From assembly GCF_016545825.1 (NCBI RefSeq), contig NC_052613.1, positions 39,662,112-39,726,111 on the forward strand: 64,000 nt of DNA, given 5' to 3'. Origin of the DNA: Eucalyptus grandis (lineage: Eukaryota > Streptophyta > Magnoliopsida > Myrtales > Myrtaceae). Every line of letters begins with the position of its first letter. Position 1 is the first letter of the stretch. This document shows, one piece after another, positions 37,691 to 49,549 of this stretch. Both the position numbers and the translations under genes were made by a program. The notes beneath the pieces are model-generated. The model was not told the origin of the DNA. It saw only the letters and a program-made list of their open reading frames with translations, and made no database searches.

Positions 37691-39990
37691 CGTTTCATTG
37701 TAACTCACGTCATTCTTATGAATCATGATGCTAGAAATTTTGTGCTGAATTGTCTCGTGGGACTTGAGTTGATTGAAGGGCCGGGAGACTTTTCCGCCAA
37801 CTCTACGGAGAAGAATGAAAAAGAAAAAGAAAATATCGAAATTTTCGCTAAAGCGATAATTATATTTCCTTTATTACCCTTGAAAGTGAAGTCTTTGAAA
37901 TTATATTTGGCTAGGATCTCTCCTCATTTCCCAGATTTAAAAATGGACAAGAGAAAAAAGCAACAAAAAAAAAAGAAGTAGGAGTGATTTACCTGCCGAG
38001 TTTGATTGGGCACGCCGCAAGGGAAGAGATCAATTGGCACCACGAAGTATATATTATTGATTTTCGCGCCACTTTTGAGATTTTAATTCGTGTTTTATAG
38101 ATGTCACAAGAATAGAGAGGATTAATATAAATATAGCATGAGAAATGTTAAATAATACCCTTGTGGCACTTGTTAATTTTTATATAACGTGCTTTGAAAA
38201 TATTAATTTTACTGTTTCATGTGAGTAACTATATTAAAACGTACAATTCTTCCACTTATACTGTTTGTGAAAAGTATTATCTTCACTTTAAATAAACTTA
38301 ACCCCCTAACGACATTTGTTAAAAAATCACATTGGATATTTCTCGATAGACATAGGATTTCACCTTATTTGAACGAAAAAAGGAAAATGCGAACTCTTTG
38401 AATGGGGAGTGCAAGCAAATTTTCCGGTGGCAAAAAGTCTCCACTACCTTTCTTTTCCGTTGTAAATTCCCCAAGTGGATGGCCAGATTTGCCAGCATAA
38501 CAAACGGGGCCAAATTTTTCCTCTCCTCACCGCTCCAACGATTCTTGCGATGTGGAAAGCTTTGATGTTCAAGTAAATTCTCCATTCATACGCAACAAAC
38601 CCTAGCCGTCTTGGCCAGTCTTTGTCAATTCAGAGTCCCTTTCGTTCTGCCGCCTTAATTTATGGAGTTAATTGGTATTAGACGTGGTCATGATGAGCTT
38701 TGTGTGGCAGCACTCAAATGGATGGCGCTTTGAAAGTGAACGTTGGGAATCTAAATCAACGTTTTGTCCAAGAGTCTCTGATCTCAATCCTTTGTTGTAC
38801 TCCTATACAGATGTAGCACTCTTATTGAAAAAGATGGTATTCTCGTATATTCTCTAGTTAAGAACGTAAATTCCGCATTCATCCTTTATAAGAAGATTGA
38901 TATTGAATGGATACGATGAAAACACGATAGACACTTTACTCGACCAAGTGATGTGATTGAAGAAAGTACCTCCATTAATTTATTAGTCATGTGCGACATT
39001 TTCCGCTTCATGGCATTTAAAAATTTTCCTCAACAACAATGATGTGGGCTGAGGTTTTAAAAATTTTCTATGTTGAATGCCCTCAATGTCCCAACAATCA
39101 AAGTCATGCTTAGAAAAGGTCCCGATGCTTCCACTTGCCAGCTAGTGTTGCAATCGCACCATTTAATTAAGAGAGAAAAAGAACGATTGACAATGCAGAT
39201 AATAATTTAGAATGACCGGCCCTAGAAGTACCTGCTTGTTTTTGTCCTCCCTCTCTCTGTCTCCATTCCCATCTTCATTTTGAAAAAAAGAGGCACATAG
39301 GACTCGTCAATCTTTAGCTCATGTTATCAACTTATCATGGGGTCTTCTTCCGTTTCAATGTTAGCTTGCTTTCTCTTTTGTTGACTGCAAAATGATATAA
39401 ATTAAAGTTTCCGATTTTGGGTCATTATTCTCTAGAACTCTAGAGCTCAAATTGAAGTTCCCATGCTCCATTTCCGTGTATTAAATTGATGTATTTCTTG
39501 AATATTGAATACCATGTGAGTGGAAAGAAATGATTAATCGAAGTGAATCCTACTTCTTATAGAGTTTTGACGAAAACCAACCCGTAAAATACAAATTCGT
39601 GTCGGTCAGATAAAGAAAAAGAGTGTATCTTACCTGCTAATCATGAAACCTCTGAAGCCTGTGAATATCTCCATGTTTTGTATTAGAATTACAAAAAACT
39701 GCAAAATAAGTCATGGTTGGAGAAGTCATTGTGCGGGATCATGGAACTACCTTAAGTAAGAAAAGAAAAACCCTTGCGACGTGACAAGCGATGAGTAGAT
39801 TGAAGAATTAAACCCGAAAAGAAAGAAACGTCACGTGATTCGCTGGAAGTGAGAAAAGATAGAGAGCACCGCCTCAACCCACGAAAGGGTTTAACCGCAA
39901 GGAAAAGTAGAAAGAAACTGTCCACCTAACGTGGTCCAAAAACGGCAGAAGTGGTCACATCTGTTATCATGCATGATTTGAAGTAAATTC
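37691..39990. other. gene-free stretch upstream of HERK1
   Basis: No recognisable coding region. Open frames under 90 codons show no domain. It may include distal HERK1 promoter sequence from about 39.8 kb. Confidence 0.45.
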
Positions 39991-40082
39991 TCACATGTAA
40001 CTTCTCCTTCTTCTCCCATCCCCATCACCACCTCCTAATATCTCTGCCGCTGTTTCCGCTAACATAATTCCTTGCAGAGCTT

Positions 40083-40867
40083 CTCATAAAAGCGTCGGCT
40101 CCCATTTAAAGACGAGGTCAGCTCTCTACCTAATGCTGAACGTTTAGCTGGGTTGCCTTCATGTCTTTTTTTTTTCTTTTTTTTTAAAGAATATTTTTGC
40201 TCCAGCTCAGTCTCCAACCCTTTTGACTCCCCACTTGTTTAAAGCTTTTCCTCCGTATTGCCTTTTCTTTTCTTGATTGTATAAAGCATAAACAAATCTA
40301 TGAATCTGTCCCTTCTCTTCTCTGGGGTTGTCACCGAGTAGAAACCAGCTAGCGCCTCGCAGTTTTCCGGTGCTCTCTCTCTCTCTCTCTTTCTCTCTCT
40401 GCGCAGTCTTTTGGGTTCCCTCTTAAAGTCTTGTTTGGTGTTTTGGGACTCTTAAACGTTCCCACCGTGTTCGGCCGATTTGCCATTCAAAGCTGGGCTT
40501 GTGCGTTTCTCTCTCTCGCTCTCTCTGTTGGTGCTCTTTCCGCTATAAAGGTGCCATCTTTAACGCTTCCTGCTGAGTTCTGTCAATTGGGTTTGGATCT
40601 TGATCGTCTCCCTGATTGGGATCGGTTGCTCCTTTTCTCCCTTTTTTTTTATTGTTTACAAATCTCATCTCTTCGAGATAAGATCTTGAAGTTGCCATCT
40701 TTGTACTGTTTTTCGGTTAGTTCTTGATCGTGAGTGCTTGCCCGTTGTGATTCAAACCCTGTACTTGCCCTGTCGTTCGCTTCTTCCTGTATGAGAAATC
40801 AAGATTTGAGCTTTGCCTAGCGCAAATATAGCTTGATTTGCTGAGCTTCTTAGCTTAAAGATCATAG
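40083..40867 (+). promoter_or_regulatory. HERK1 proximal promoter and leader
   Basis: A TATA-like cataaaag at 40085 and a pyrimidine-rich stretch with (CT)n at 40373-40401 precede the coding sequence. A TAG directly before the ATG at 40868 closes the frame. Several upstream ATGs exist, the longest opening a 98-codon frame at 40431. Whether these lie in the mature leader or in a leader intron cannot be told from sequence. Confidence 0.4.
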
Positions 40868-43330
40868 ATGAAGCGCAATAGAAGCTTGGAATTGTTTTTG
40901 TGGGCTTTGTCAATCTTGTGTTTGGCTCGGTCTTCAGATGGGTATTCTCCTCCAGATAATTACCTCATAGATTGTGGATCCTCAACCAATACCACTGTAG
41001 GTAACCGCGTTTTTCTCGCCGATAGCTTGGCCTCAAAGTTCGTTTCCACCCCGCAAAATGTTCTGGCCAGTGCATCGAACTCTGTTAGTTCTTCTGATGT
41101 TTCCCAGCTCTATCAAACCGCGAGAGTCTTTACTGGTTCCACCAAATACACATTTCCCATCAGCCAGAGTGGTAGGCACTGGATTCGGCTCTATTTCTCT
41201 CCTTTTGATTACCAATCTTACAACATGAGCACTGCTATATTTGCTGTTTCAGCCCAAAACTTTGGTCTTCTCAGTAATTTTAGTGCCAGTGGCAGCGTCA
41301 TGAAAGAGTTTTCCCTGAACGTAACGTCGAGTAACCTTGTTGTCACCATTACCCCCTCCGATAAGTCATTTGCATTTCTGAATGCAATTGAAGTTGTCTC
41401 CATGCCCGACACTTTAATTCAGGATGGCTATATTCTTCCTGCTTGGAAGTTTCAAGGTCTCCCATCGCAGGCTCTTGAGACAATCTGGAGATTGAACATG
41501 GGTGGAGCAAAAGTTTCTGCTATGAATGATACTCTCTGGAGAAATTGGGATCCCGACTATGGTTTTCTAGTCCTACCTAATCTGGCAAAGAATATATCCA
41601 AGATTGGAGCAGTTAACTATGTATCAGGTGGGGCGACTGCGGATACTGCTCCTGCTTCAGTCTATGGCACTGCAACTGAGATGAACTCGGGAAGTGATCC
41701 TAATAGCAATTTCAATGTCACCTGGGAGTTTGATATAGATGTTGGATCTAGACACCTTATTCGCTTTCACTTCTGTGATATAGTGAGCTCGTCGCTTAAC
41801 CAGCTCTACTTCAGTGTCTATCTTGACTCATCTACTGTTTATAGTGACCTTGATTTGAGTATCCTCTCGATCAATGTTTTGGCTGTTCCCAATTTCTTTG
41901 ATATAGTTTCAGGGTTGTCAGTGAGCAACAAGATTCGTGTAAGTGTTGGTCCATACACGGCAAATGGCGCTTACCCCAATGCCATTTTGAATGGGTTAGA
42001 GATCATGAAATTGAATGGGGCAGCGGGAACTTCTGGTTCCAGCTCTGGCAAAAATGTCAGTGTCATAGTGGGTACAACTATCGGGGCACTTATTGCAGCA
42101 CTTTTGGCTGGAGTTCTCTTTTTGTGGTGCCGAAGAAGGCGACAACGACTTGCAAAGCAGGGGCTTTCCAAGACATGGATTCCATTTTCCACTAATGGAG
42201 GCACTTCTCACACCATGGGGAGTAAATACTCTAATGGAACAACCCTTAGCGTTGCTTCCAATCTTGGGTATCGCTTTCCCTTTGTGGCTGTTCAAGAGGC
42301 CACAAACAACTTTGATGAGAGTTGGGTCATTGGTATTGGTGGTTTTGGAAAAGTGTACCGGGGAGATTTGAATGACGGAACAAGAGTAGCTGTTAAGAGG
42401 GGTAATCCTCGGTCCCAACAGGGACTTGCAGAATTCCAAACCGAAATTGAGATGCTTTCACAGTTTCGCCACCGCCATCTGGTTTCTTTGATTGGGTATT
42501 GTGATGAAAAGAGTGAGATGATTTTGATTTATGAATACATGGAGAACGGCACGCTGAAGAGCCATCTTTATGGCTCTAGCGTTCCTAGCCTGAGCTGGAA
42601 GCAGAGGCTTGAGATATGCATTGGTTCTGCTAGAGGGCTCCACTACCTCCACACTGGCTATGCAAAGGCGGTCATCCATCGCGATGTGAAGTCTGCAAAT
42701 ATTTTGCTTGATGAGAACCTCATGGCAAAAGTTGCTGATTTTGGGCTTTCCAAGACAGGGCCGGAAATTGATCAGACCCATGTGAGTACAGCAGTGAAAG
42801 GAAGTTTTGGATACCTTGATCCGGAATACTTCAGAAGGCAACAACTTACTGAAAAATCTGATGTGTATTCATTTGGGGTGGTCTTACTCGAAGTCCTCTG
42901 TGCAAGACCTGTTATTGATCCATCACTCCCTAGGGAAAAGGTGAACTTGGCGGAATGGGCAATGAAGTGGCAAAAGAAAGGGCAATTGGATCAGATCATA
43001 GACCCTACTCTTGTTGGTAAAATCAGACCCGATTCTCTTCGGAAGTTTGGGGAAACGGCTGAGAAATGCTTGGCTGACTATGGCGTTGATCGGCCTTCAA
43101 TGGGAGATGTGCTGTGGAATCTGGAATATGCCCTTCAACTTCAAGAGGCGGTTGTGCAAGGAGACCCTGAAGAAAACAGTACTAACGTGATTGGTGAGCT
43201 ATCTCCTCAAGTCCACAATTTCAGCAATGCCGATCCGATGATTTCCACCGCGCAGTTTGAAGTATCTAGTGTGGACGACCTCTCGATGAGTAAAGTGTTC
43301 TCACAGCTTGTGAACTCCGAGGGTAGATGA
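40868..43330 (+). CDS. HERK1: CrRLK1L receptor-like kinase HERCULES1
   Basis: A single-exon gene of 820 codons. Signal peptide 1-25. Two malectin-like domains lie at about 30-200 and 205-385, starting NYLIDCGSST, with several N-glycosylation sites. The membrane span is about 397-420, followed by CRRRRQR. A juxtamembrane block SKTWIPFSTNGGTSHTMGSK is typical of HERK1/THESEUS1. The kinase domain is about 485-760: glycine loop GIGGFGKVY (489-497), Lys510 in VAVKRG, HRDVKSANILL with catalytic Asp606, DFG at 624-626, and activation segment GSFGYLDPEY. All catalytic residues are present and it is an RD kinase. The tail ends SMSKVFSQLVNSEGR, as in Arabidopsis HERK1 (At3g46290), which I judge the orthologue over its full length. 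Arabidopsis HERK1 acts at the plasma membrane in cell elongation and, with ANJEA and FERONIA, in pollen-tube reception. Lack of introns is normal for this family. Confidence 0.96.
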   Translation: MKRNRSLELFLWALSILCLARSSDGYSPPDNYLIDCGSSTNTTVGNRVFLADSLASKFVSTPQNVLASASNSVSSSDVSQLYQTARVFTGSTKYTFPISQSGRHWIRLYFSPFDYQSYNMSTAIFAVSAQNFGLLSNFSASGSVMKEFSLNVTSSNLVVTITPSDKSFAFLNAIEVVSMPDTLIQDGYILPAWKFQGLPSQALETIWRLNMGGAKVSAMNDTLWRNWDPDYGFLVLPNLAKNISKIGAVNYVSGGATADTAPASVYGTATEMNSGSDPNSNFNVTWEFDIDVGSRHLIRFHFCDIVSSSLNQLYFSVYLDSSTVYSDLDLSILSINVLAVPNFFDIVSGLSVSNKIRVSVGPYTANGAYPNAILNGLEIMKLNGAAGTSGSSSGKNVSVIVGTTIGALIAALLAGVLFLWCRRRRQRLAKQGLSKTWIPFSTNGGTSHTMGSKYSNGTTLSVASNLGYRFPFVAVQEATNNFDESWVIGIGGFGKVYRGDLNDGTRVAVKRGNPRSQQGLAEFQTEIEMLSQFRHRHLVSLIGYCDEKSEMILIYEYMENGTLKSHLYGSSVPSLSWKQRLEICIGSARGLHYLHTGYAKAVIHRDVKSANILLDENLMAKVADFGLSKTGPEIDQTHVSTAVKGSFGYLDPEYFRRQQLTEKSDVYSFGVVLLEVLCARPVIDPSLPREKVNLAEWAMKWQKKGQLDQIIDPTLVGKIRPDSLRKFGETAEKCLADYGVDRPSMGDVLWNLEYALQLQEAVVQGDPEENSTNVIGELSPQVHNFSNADPMISTAQFEVSSVDDLSMSKVFSQLVNSEGR

Positions 43331-44068
43331 GCATTCATCTTGCTGACCTCTTGTTCTGATTCTTTCTCCAACCAACCATGATAAGGTGGGATTCACTTTT
43401 AGTTTCATCGAGAAGTTTGGTGTGCTAGTGCTGCTAATGGACCATTCGGGTGTGCGCGGTGCAACTTTGGTTGAGTCAGGGGACCAGGAGAAGAGGAGGA
43501 ACGCACCTAGTTTCATGTGTCATTGATGTCTCACTTGATGGAGTTTGCTTATGGACAGACCTGACTTTGAACAGGAGGAATACCAGTTTGTGTTTTAGGT
43601 AACTGATAGTGAAGAATCTGATTACTGATAAAAGCTGTTGAATCTGAATCGTTTTCTTGTAATGTTTACTTGTTCCTTTCTGTGTTCACTCTTCACAGGA
43701 ATGTTTATAAGTTCATTTATTTCACCTTTCTTTGAATCGATTGGCTGGGTTTGAATTGTGAATCCGCCCTTTTATCGTCCCCTGTCGCAAATGACATTGA
43801 TTTCCTAAATTTATGTTTCTGCTGCATTCACATGAACCTTTGGCTTAAATATGTAACGAAACAGTTTGAGAAGCAAACGGGAGGATTGTTGGATGCTGCT
43901 TGGGTTTTGCTTTTAGGTAGTCTTCATCTTCACAACGCGTTGTCATTTTGTAAATTATCAGTTGCTGGCCTCTGTTCAGGATCACGACGTTGAAGATGTT
44001 TTAATAGTTGAGAGGCACAGATTGGCTGCTGCCCGTCATTTTCATCGGTGGAAATTTGAAACTATCCT

Positions 44069-44104
<36 letters not shown>
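44069..44104. repeat. (CT)n microsatellite
   Basis: About 18 CT units. It forces Leu-Ser/Arg-Glu repeats into overlapping open frames. Confidence 0.97.
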
Positions 44105-44109
<5 letters not shown>

Positions 44110-45622
44110 GCGGACAACTTGATACGGCCACCATGGAAAGCCTTGCCGCTGCCCCCATTCATTGTCTCGACCACCACCAAAATCGTTCTCAGCCATCTCT
44201 TCCTCCCCACGCGCATGATCACCCTCTCTATGTCCTGTTATGGAGCGATTTTAAGGTCCCCGACCTCAGATCGAGGACAACATGTGATCGTGGACCTTCA
44301 AGGACCTTAGAGAGGCGTGTGATCGAATCTACAAATACACGGTGAGAGAATCGATAGGCGATTTGCAGCTAATTTGTGCCGTGATTGGCGCTGCCCTTGA
44401 ATTCAGTAACTTATAATCACGTTGCCCGTAACCTCGATCACTCAAATGCTGAAAATTGCGCCATTGCTTGGCCTTCAAGACTGGGTGCGAAGTTGACCAA
44501 TTATTTCCAGATCAAGACTTCAGTGGATTAGCTCATGGGGACGGGAACTTGTCAATCCATTTCTAATGATTGATTCCATTAGAGCCACCAATATTACGTC
44601 AAACCCAAATTTTATTATGGGGTGACCATGTCTTCCACAAATGTGAATTTGGTTTCGCCGGACAATGAACGAATTAAGTATTCTTAAGCTAAGGTCAACT
44701 TATCCTCTCTGTCGAAATTTCTATCCGGATTGATGTCTATCAGCACCAGCTCAGGCACAGATAATCCATGCTCACCGGTAATCTAGCCTTAATTACATAC
44801 CGTAACTTGAGCTATATCTCATGTGCACCGAAAAGAAAGCTGGTGCGGGTAGGATTCGGCAAGATCAGTTCGGCCAGATTTGAAAAGCCTTTGAATTAGG
44901 TCCACAAATTACACCTTCTTTAAGTGGAATGCTTTCATCACCATGCTAATCAATCAATCGATTAATTAATTAATCAAACCAACTGTGTGGGAGCTAATTG
45001 CCGGTAGGGGTAGAGATAACATCCACCCACTTCCAGGACGTATTAAATAGATATTACATAATAATTAATAAGACATAAGACCCGGAACGAGAAGCTCATG
45101 GTTGACACACCCAACGCAGCGCCGTGTCTCGCCACGGCGTGTACGTACTCGAACATGCGTTCGGCGAGCTTTATAATGACGCATTGTCTTGTTCACCATC
45201 GTTCCTGCGGGCAAGTTTCTGTTGAGAGAAACATTAATCAAATGACAATGACGCATGAAAGCTTGAGACAGAAACCACTGTGAGAATCCCCCACCTTCAA
45301 ACTTCAGCCTACCCCTCCCAACTTACAACTGCCCAGTGCCCACCTCTCTGTCATTCTCTCTTTGGCTAGTCAGCAGGATTTATTAAAAACTGCAGGCATG
45401 AGCTTTCGGGGAGCTATGTCCCACCTTTGTAGCTGAACTTCTCTTTTCAATTCAATGAAATGGTGTGGGCTAAAACTTCAGTCTTTCGTAATGTTTCTGC
45501 GTGCTGGTCAGGGAACGGTTGCTCGATTAATGGGCACTATTTCGATACAATACTTCAATGAAAGATGAAGCACTGTTTCCTAGTGTGAGTCTAACATCCT
45601 CGGCATGCTCATGTGTCACGTG

Positions 45623-45842
45623 CAATGTTCTTCAAGGACAGTTCAAGTGACGGGTCTTAACTTTTCTTATAAACCTTTTTAATGCTCACCCGAAAATTCA
45701 AAAGCGTTTAATCCAAATCGTGAGATCGCATACAGTGTTCTTCAATGAAAGTTCAAGTGACAAGTCTTGACTTTTCTTTCTAACCATTTTAATAATTGCC
45801 CAAGAATTTAAAAATGTATAGGCTAAATTGTGATCACTTTTA
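45623..45842. repeat. 110-bp diverged tandem duplication
   Basis: Copies begin caatgttcttcaaggacagt and cagtgttcttcaatgaaagt, and both continue through a gttcaagtgac...cttttctt stretch to aat(c)cgtga/aattgtga. The divergence suggests an old event. Confidence 0.75.
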
Positions 45843-46493
45843 TCGTGATAGATAACAATTTATTTTTGAAGGCAAAAAGTTGCGTGGTTCTAAGACCACC
45901 TAATTTTACACGGGCCTTCTATTAAAATTATGCCATGTGTGCATTTATATCCAAGTTCACAATATTCAAACAAAACTCCGCTCCATAGCACTTCTCTCTC
46001 TTCACGCTCGTGCTTGAATTAGACTTGGTATTGGTTTGCAAAATTAAGTGTTGTCGTTGAATGCGATCTGGCTGACTATGAGAGCATATTTATCAGTTTT
46101 CTACTCATTGCAAGGACAAATCTTGCTTTCCCCATTGAATATTGGAAGTAGCGGTACTTCTCCCTTGCCTTAAATTCAGACACAAGCTAGAAACGAAACT
46201 GAAAGAACCCCTGTGAAGTAATCTGAGAAGTAATAAGTTAACAAAAAAGTAATTTCCTCTTCCAAAATAGAGAAGAGAAGCAATTCATAGCAAATGACAC
46301 TTATCATCCTCTTACAGCTTCCACCCTTCTGCACTGATCTTTGCATACGACCCACCATCATATCACAGATATAACTCGCAATTTACCCTATATGAAGCAC
46401 ATAAAACCCAGAAGATAAAGAAAGACAGAGATTCAAGGTGAAGAGTAACAGTCCGGTGTACTCAGTAGTCTCTCCGGGAGAGATGATAGTCAG

Positions 46494-46850
46494 CTACATC
46501 GATTTTGGCCGTGCAAGAGAGAAGGCGTTGAAATATCGCCAAGAGAGCAGAGCAAGACACTTCTTTAGCCCTCCGGACCACCAATTTCCGCGAAACACTC
46601 TCTTCTTGACTCTCGCCAAGCACTTCTTGGTCCTCTCGGGCACGCTCTCCTTCCTGGAGAAAGTGTAGCTCCTCAGGTACATTTGCCTGCAAGATATCCC
46701 ATCCACCACTCTAGGGTGCGACCGCCCCCCGCGCGCCGCAGGAAAATGATCACCGTCCCGCTCCGGCCCCTTGCGGAGGCTCATGTACGCCGGCCCTGCC
46801 TGGGCGGCACCGTCCACAGTGCAATTTGTCATGCAGGTGGAGGCTGCCAT
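46494..46850 (-). CDS. small basic single-exon protein, function unknown
   Basis: 118 codons from the ATG at 46850 (MAASTCMTNCTVDG) to a stop at 46494. The centre reads SCRQMYLRSYTFSRKESVPE followed by a basic KKCLARVKKRVFRGN stretch and a C-terminus LLSWRYFNAFSLARPKSM. The CRQxYLRSYxFSR block looks like a motif I associate with small uncharacterised plant proteins, but I cannot name the family. There is no signal peptide and no membrane span; it is Arg/Lys-rich. A TATA box 62-69 bp upstream and locally higher GC than the surroundings support a real gene. The frame could be read a few codons further upstream, but only from a non-ATG codon. On the opposite strand the same DNA is partly open, which I regard as a shadow. 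Confidence 0.7.
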   Translation of the reverse strand: MAASTCMTNCTVDGAAQAGPAYMSLRKGPERDGDHFPAARGGRSHPRVVDGISCRQMYLRSYTFSRKESVPERTKKCLARVKKRVFRGNWWSGGLKKCLALLSWRYFNAFSLARPKSM

Positions 46851-46910
46851 GGGGAGTGTTTCCAAAGGTGTCGTGCGCAACTTTATGGAGGGGTTTGTCC
46901 CTGTATTTGC

Positions 46911-46918
46911 TTTTTATA
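46911..46918 (-). promoter_or_regulatory. TATA box of the small 46.5-kb gene
   Basis: The minus strand reads actataaaaagc, 61 bp before the ATG at 46850. This is canonical plant spacing and leaves a leader of about 30 bp. Confidence 0.7.
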
Positions 46919-46929
46919 GTGCGGTCGGT

Positions 46930-48735
46930 ATGGTGCTCTAATGCTTTTGTAGGTGAAAGGTGAATGTGCGCGCGAATGGATTGGTGGCATGTGGGAGCTG
47001 AATTTAACTTGGAATGCCATTGAAGTCAGAGTAAAGGTAATGCACGCATCTGCTAATATATAAAAGCACAGCGATCGAGTCGTCATGGTCCGTTCGTGCA
47101 CATTAGAAAAGGCGGAAAAGAGCCTCTCCATAATTATGATCGGCTAAAGAAAGGGCTAAGCAACATGCTCTAGCAATGAATAGAGATGGGAATTGGAATT
47201 GGAATAGGATGCTCTAGCAATGAATAGAGATGGGATTCCAATCTAGGGCATATTCGACTTCAGCTGAAGTATAGTATTTTTTTTTTCCTGCACTTCTATT
47301 GGACTCCGAATTCTGGATGAGTGGTTTCTTTTTTTTTTCGCCTCGGGTAATTAAAAATTCATAATTTCAGCAGAAAAGATTCAATAATAGCAAGATGACG
47401 ATATATTCAAGATCTCTAAGCAGACATCAAATTTTCACTTGAAATAGTAATAATAACAAAGGAAAAATCCACCAAGAATCCTAAATTATGCATACTGTGA
47501 TACATTTACTACAAACCTTTTATGTAACTCAAAAAATCCCAGGTTTATATTATATAACACATTTACCTCAAACTTTTTCCATGACACAAAAAAGCCCCAA
47601 ACTTATACCTATGTAACATAATTACTTTAAAAAAAAATTTGTGGCACAAAAAACTTTAAATTTATATCTACCCCAAGTTATTTTTCTATAACATAAAAAA
47701 CTCCAAACTTGTACTTATGTAACAAATTTTAAAAAAAGTTTGAGGTAAATGTGTCATAATAAATATAATTTAGGATTTTTAGTTTTTTTTTCCTAATAAC
47801 AATGGATGCTCTGTAAACAAGGATTTGTGATGACAGAGAAACTTGGATGGTATGGCGGAGAGCGAAACCAAAGTCGAAATTTAAAGGTGCTGGGTGGCCC
47901 TTGGGCCATTTTCTGAAATGTCATGGTTAGCCTAGCTTGGCAAACGGTTCTACTTGTAAAAGCTACATGAATGGTGGTTTATTCAAGGAACCTCCTTTAC
48001 TCTCTACTTTTACAAAATACTTCTTTCTAAGCAATATATATTAATATTTCATGGAACGATTGTTGATATTTCCTCGCTAGATTTACACATCCTAGCACAG
48101 ACAACAAAAAAGTAATTATATTACTCATTTTTTGATGGAATGAAAAACTCATTATACTACGAGATTGATGCAGCACTTTTGACGAAAACATTTTATTCTA
48201 ATGGAAAATTGTGAATTTTAATAAAGAAAAAAGAACACATTAGTCCACAGACTAAAATGATTAAAATAGATTTTACCCTTCGTCAAAACTCTGGAAGGCA
48301 GGGGGCGCCGCTGCCTAAATCCGCCACCAAATTCCACTAACCATGTGCATTTTACGCATTTAAGATTGATTTTTAAAAGATTAATCTTTGAGGCGATAGG
48401 CACTACAAAGAACGAGGGTTCCAATCCAAGCTGACAACAAAGAAAGTGCAATGGGCTCGTGGCCTAAACAAGGACAAGAAACAGGTCTATGGGCTTTTGG
48501 TAAAGAACAAAAAAAAGCATGTGTGGACCGAACCCATTTCAAAGCAAGCCCAAAAGGCAGCAAAGACATGGGGTCTAACGTGTTGGGTTTAATGGGTGAG
48601 ATAATTTCTTTGCTTAACATTCCATTGCACGGTTTATCGGTGGGCCTGAAAGACACTCATTTCAATAACTTGGCCCACACGACCAAAAATTGAAAAAAAG
48701 AAAATAACATGGGGCCATTTATATCGTACCCGAAT
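46930..48735. other. gene-free stretch with one MITE
   Basis: No gene recognised. A short duplication of ctctagcaatgaatagagatggga lies at about 47169-47235. The MITE at 47459-47800 is listed separately. Confidence 0.5.
47459..47800. mobile_element. inverted-repeat MITE related to the 9.2-kb element
   Basis: The left arm (aatcctaaattatgcatact, then catttaccacaaac-like and 'cacatttacctcaaac') is mirrored by the right arm (gtttgaggtaaatgtgtcat and aatttaggattttta). The pattern 'cctaaa...acaaatttac' is shared with 9235-9743. The target duplication was not resolved. Confidence 0.6.
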
Positions 48736-48737
48736 AA

Positions 48738-49512
48738 GTTTTTTCTGGGAAAAACTGTTTAAAGAATCATAAACCTTTTGCACTTTATCAATTCAGTCAT
48801 AAATTTTTCAATTTTACCAGTGAAGTCCTGAATATTTTCATATTGTGCCAATTGACTCAAATTGGCTAATTTTAGCTGAAATTTGTTGAGGTGGACGTCA
48901 ATAACCTTAAATGGTGTGTCAAGCGTTGATGTGAATAATTTTTATAATAATGTAATATTTTTTTTGAATTATTGATTTATTGATTTTGTCTTTTTCCCTC
49001 CTAACCCTTCTTCTTCTTCCTCTAATTAGTCACGAGGCCTCATTGATGGTCAAGGATTGGCTAGAGTCAGGGCTTGGCGAGGTTGACCTCATTGACCATT
49101 GGCGAGCCTTGCCATTACTAAGAGAGGTAGGGCCTCGTTGTGCCAAGGTAAGGCTTAGACCCTATAGCTTGCCAAGGGCAAGCAAGGCTTGCTCAATGCT
49201 GGGGAGGTCAACCTTGCCGACCCTCATCTCTAGCCCATCATCATCTATTACCAAGGATTGGTGACTGGTTAGAGGAGGAAAAAGAATGAAAGAAAAAAAA
49301 ATTGAATAATAAAAAAATTGAAAAAAAAAATCAAAATATTGTTACTAATTGTCTACGTCAACGCTAGCTCTATCATGTAGGATGGCCGACATTTATATCA
49401 GCGATTCCCAACCAATGTTGACTAAATAGACTCAATTGGCAAAATGTGAAAATTTTTAGAATTAGATTGGCAAAAATGCAAAATATTTATGATTTTTTTA
49501 GACAAATTTTCT
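48738..49512. mobile_element. family M inverted-repeat element, another copy
   Basis: The left arm has aatcataaaccttttgcact and ccaattgactcaaattggct; the right arm has actaaatagactcaattggc and atttatgatttttttagaca. The core repeats gccttg/ggcgag words around 49035-49260, as in the other copies. One open frame in the core is compositional only. Confidence 0.6.
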
Positions 49513-49549
49513 AAGAACTTATGGTCAAAGAAGCACATGCTACAATTCT

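Larger units (their letters stand above)
43331..46440. other. intergenic: HERK1 3' UTR, then no recognised gene
   Basis: HERK1 3' sequence probably runs to about 43.7 kb. A (CT)n tract lies at 44069-44104. A 110-bp imperfect tandem duplication lies at about 45623-45732 and 45733-45842 (shared words gttcttcaa and gttcaagtgac). Open frames around 44.0-44.35 kb exist in three phases through the (CT)n tract and show no domain. Confidence 0.5.

Noticed and set aside
40431..40727. 98-codon open frame upstream of HERK1
   Set aside because: It lies in the promoter or leader and is Leu/Ser-rich from CT-rich sequence. No homology is recognised, so at most it is an upstream ORF.
41033..42844. Minus-strand open frames inside HERK1
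   Set aside because: Antisense shadows of a strongly conserved coding sequence.
44008..44345. Three overlapping frames of 73-127 codons near 44.1 kb
   Set aside because: All pass through the (CT)n microsatellite. None has a domain or a convincing promoter.
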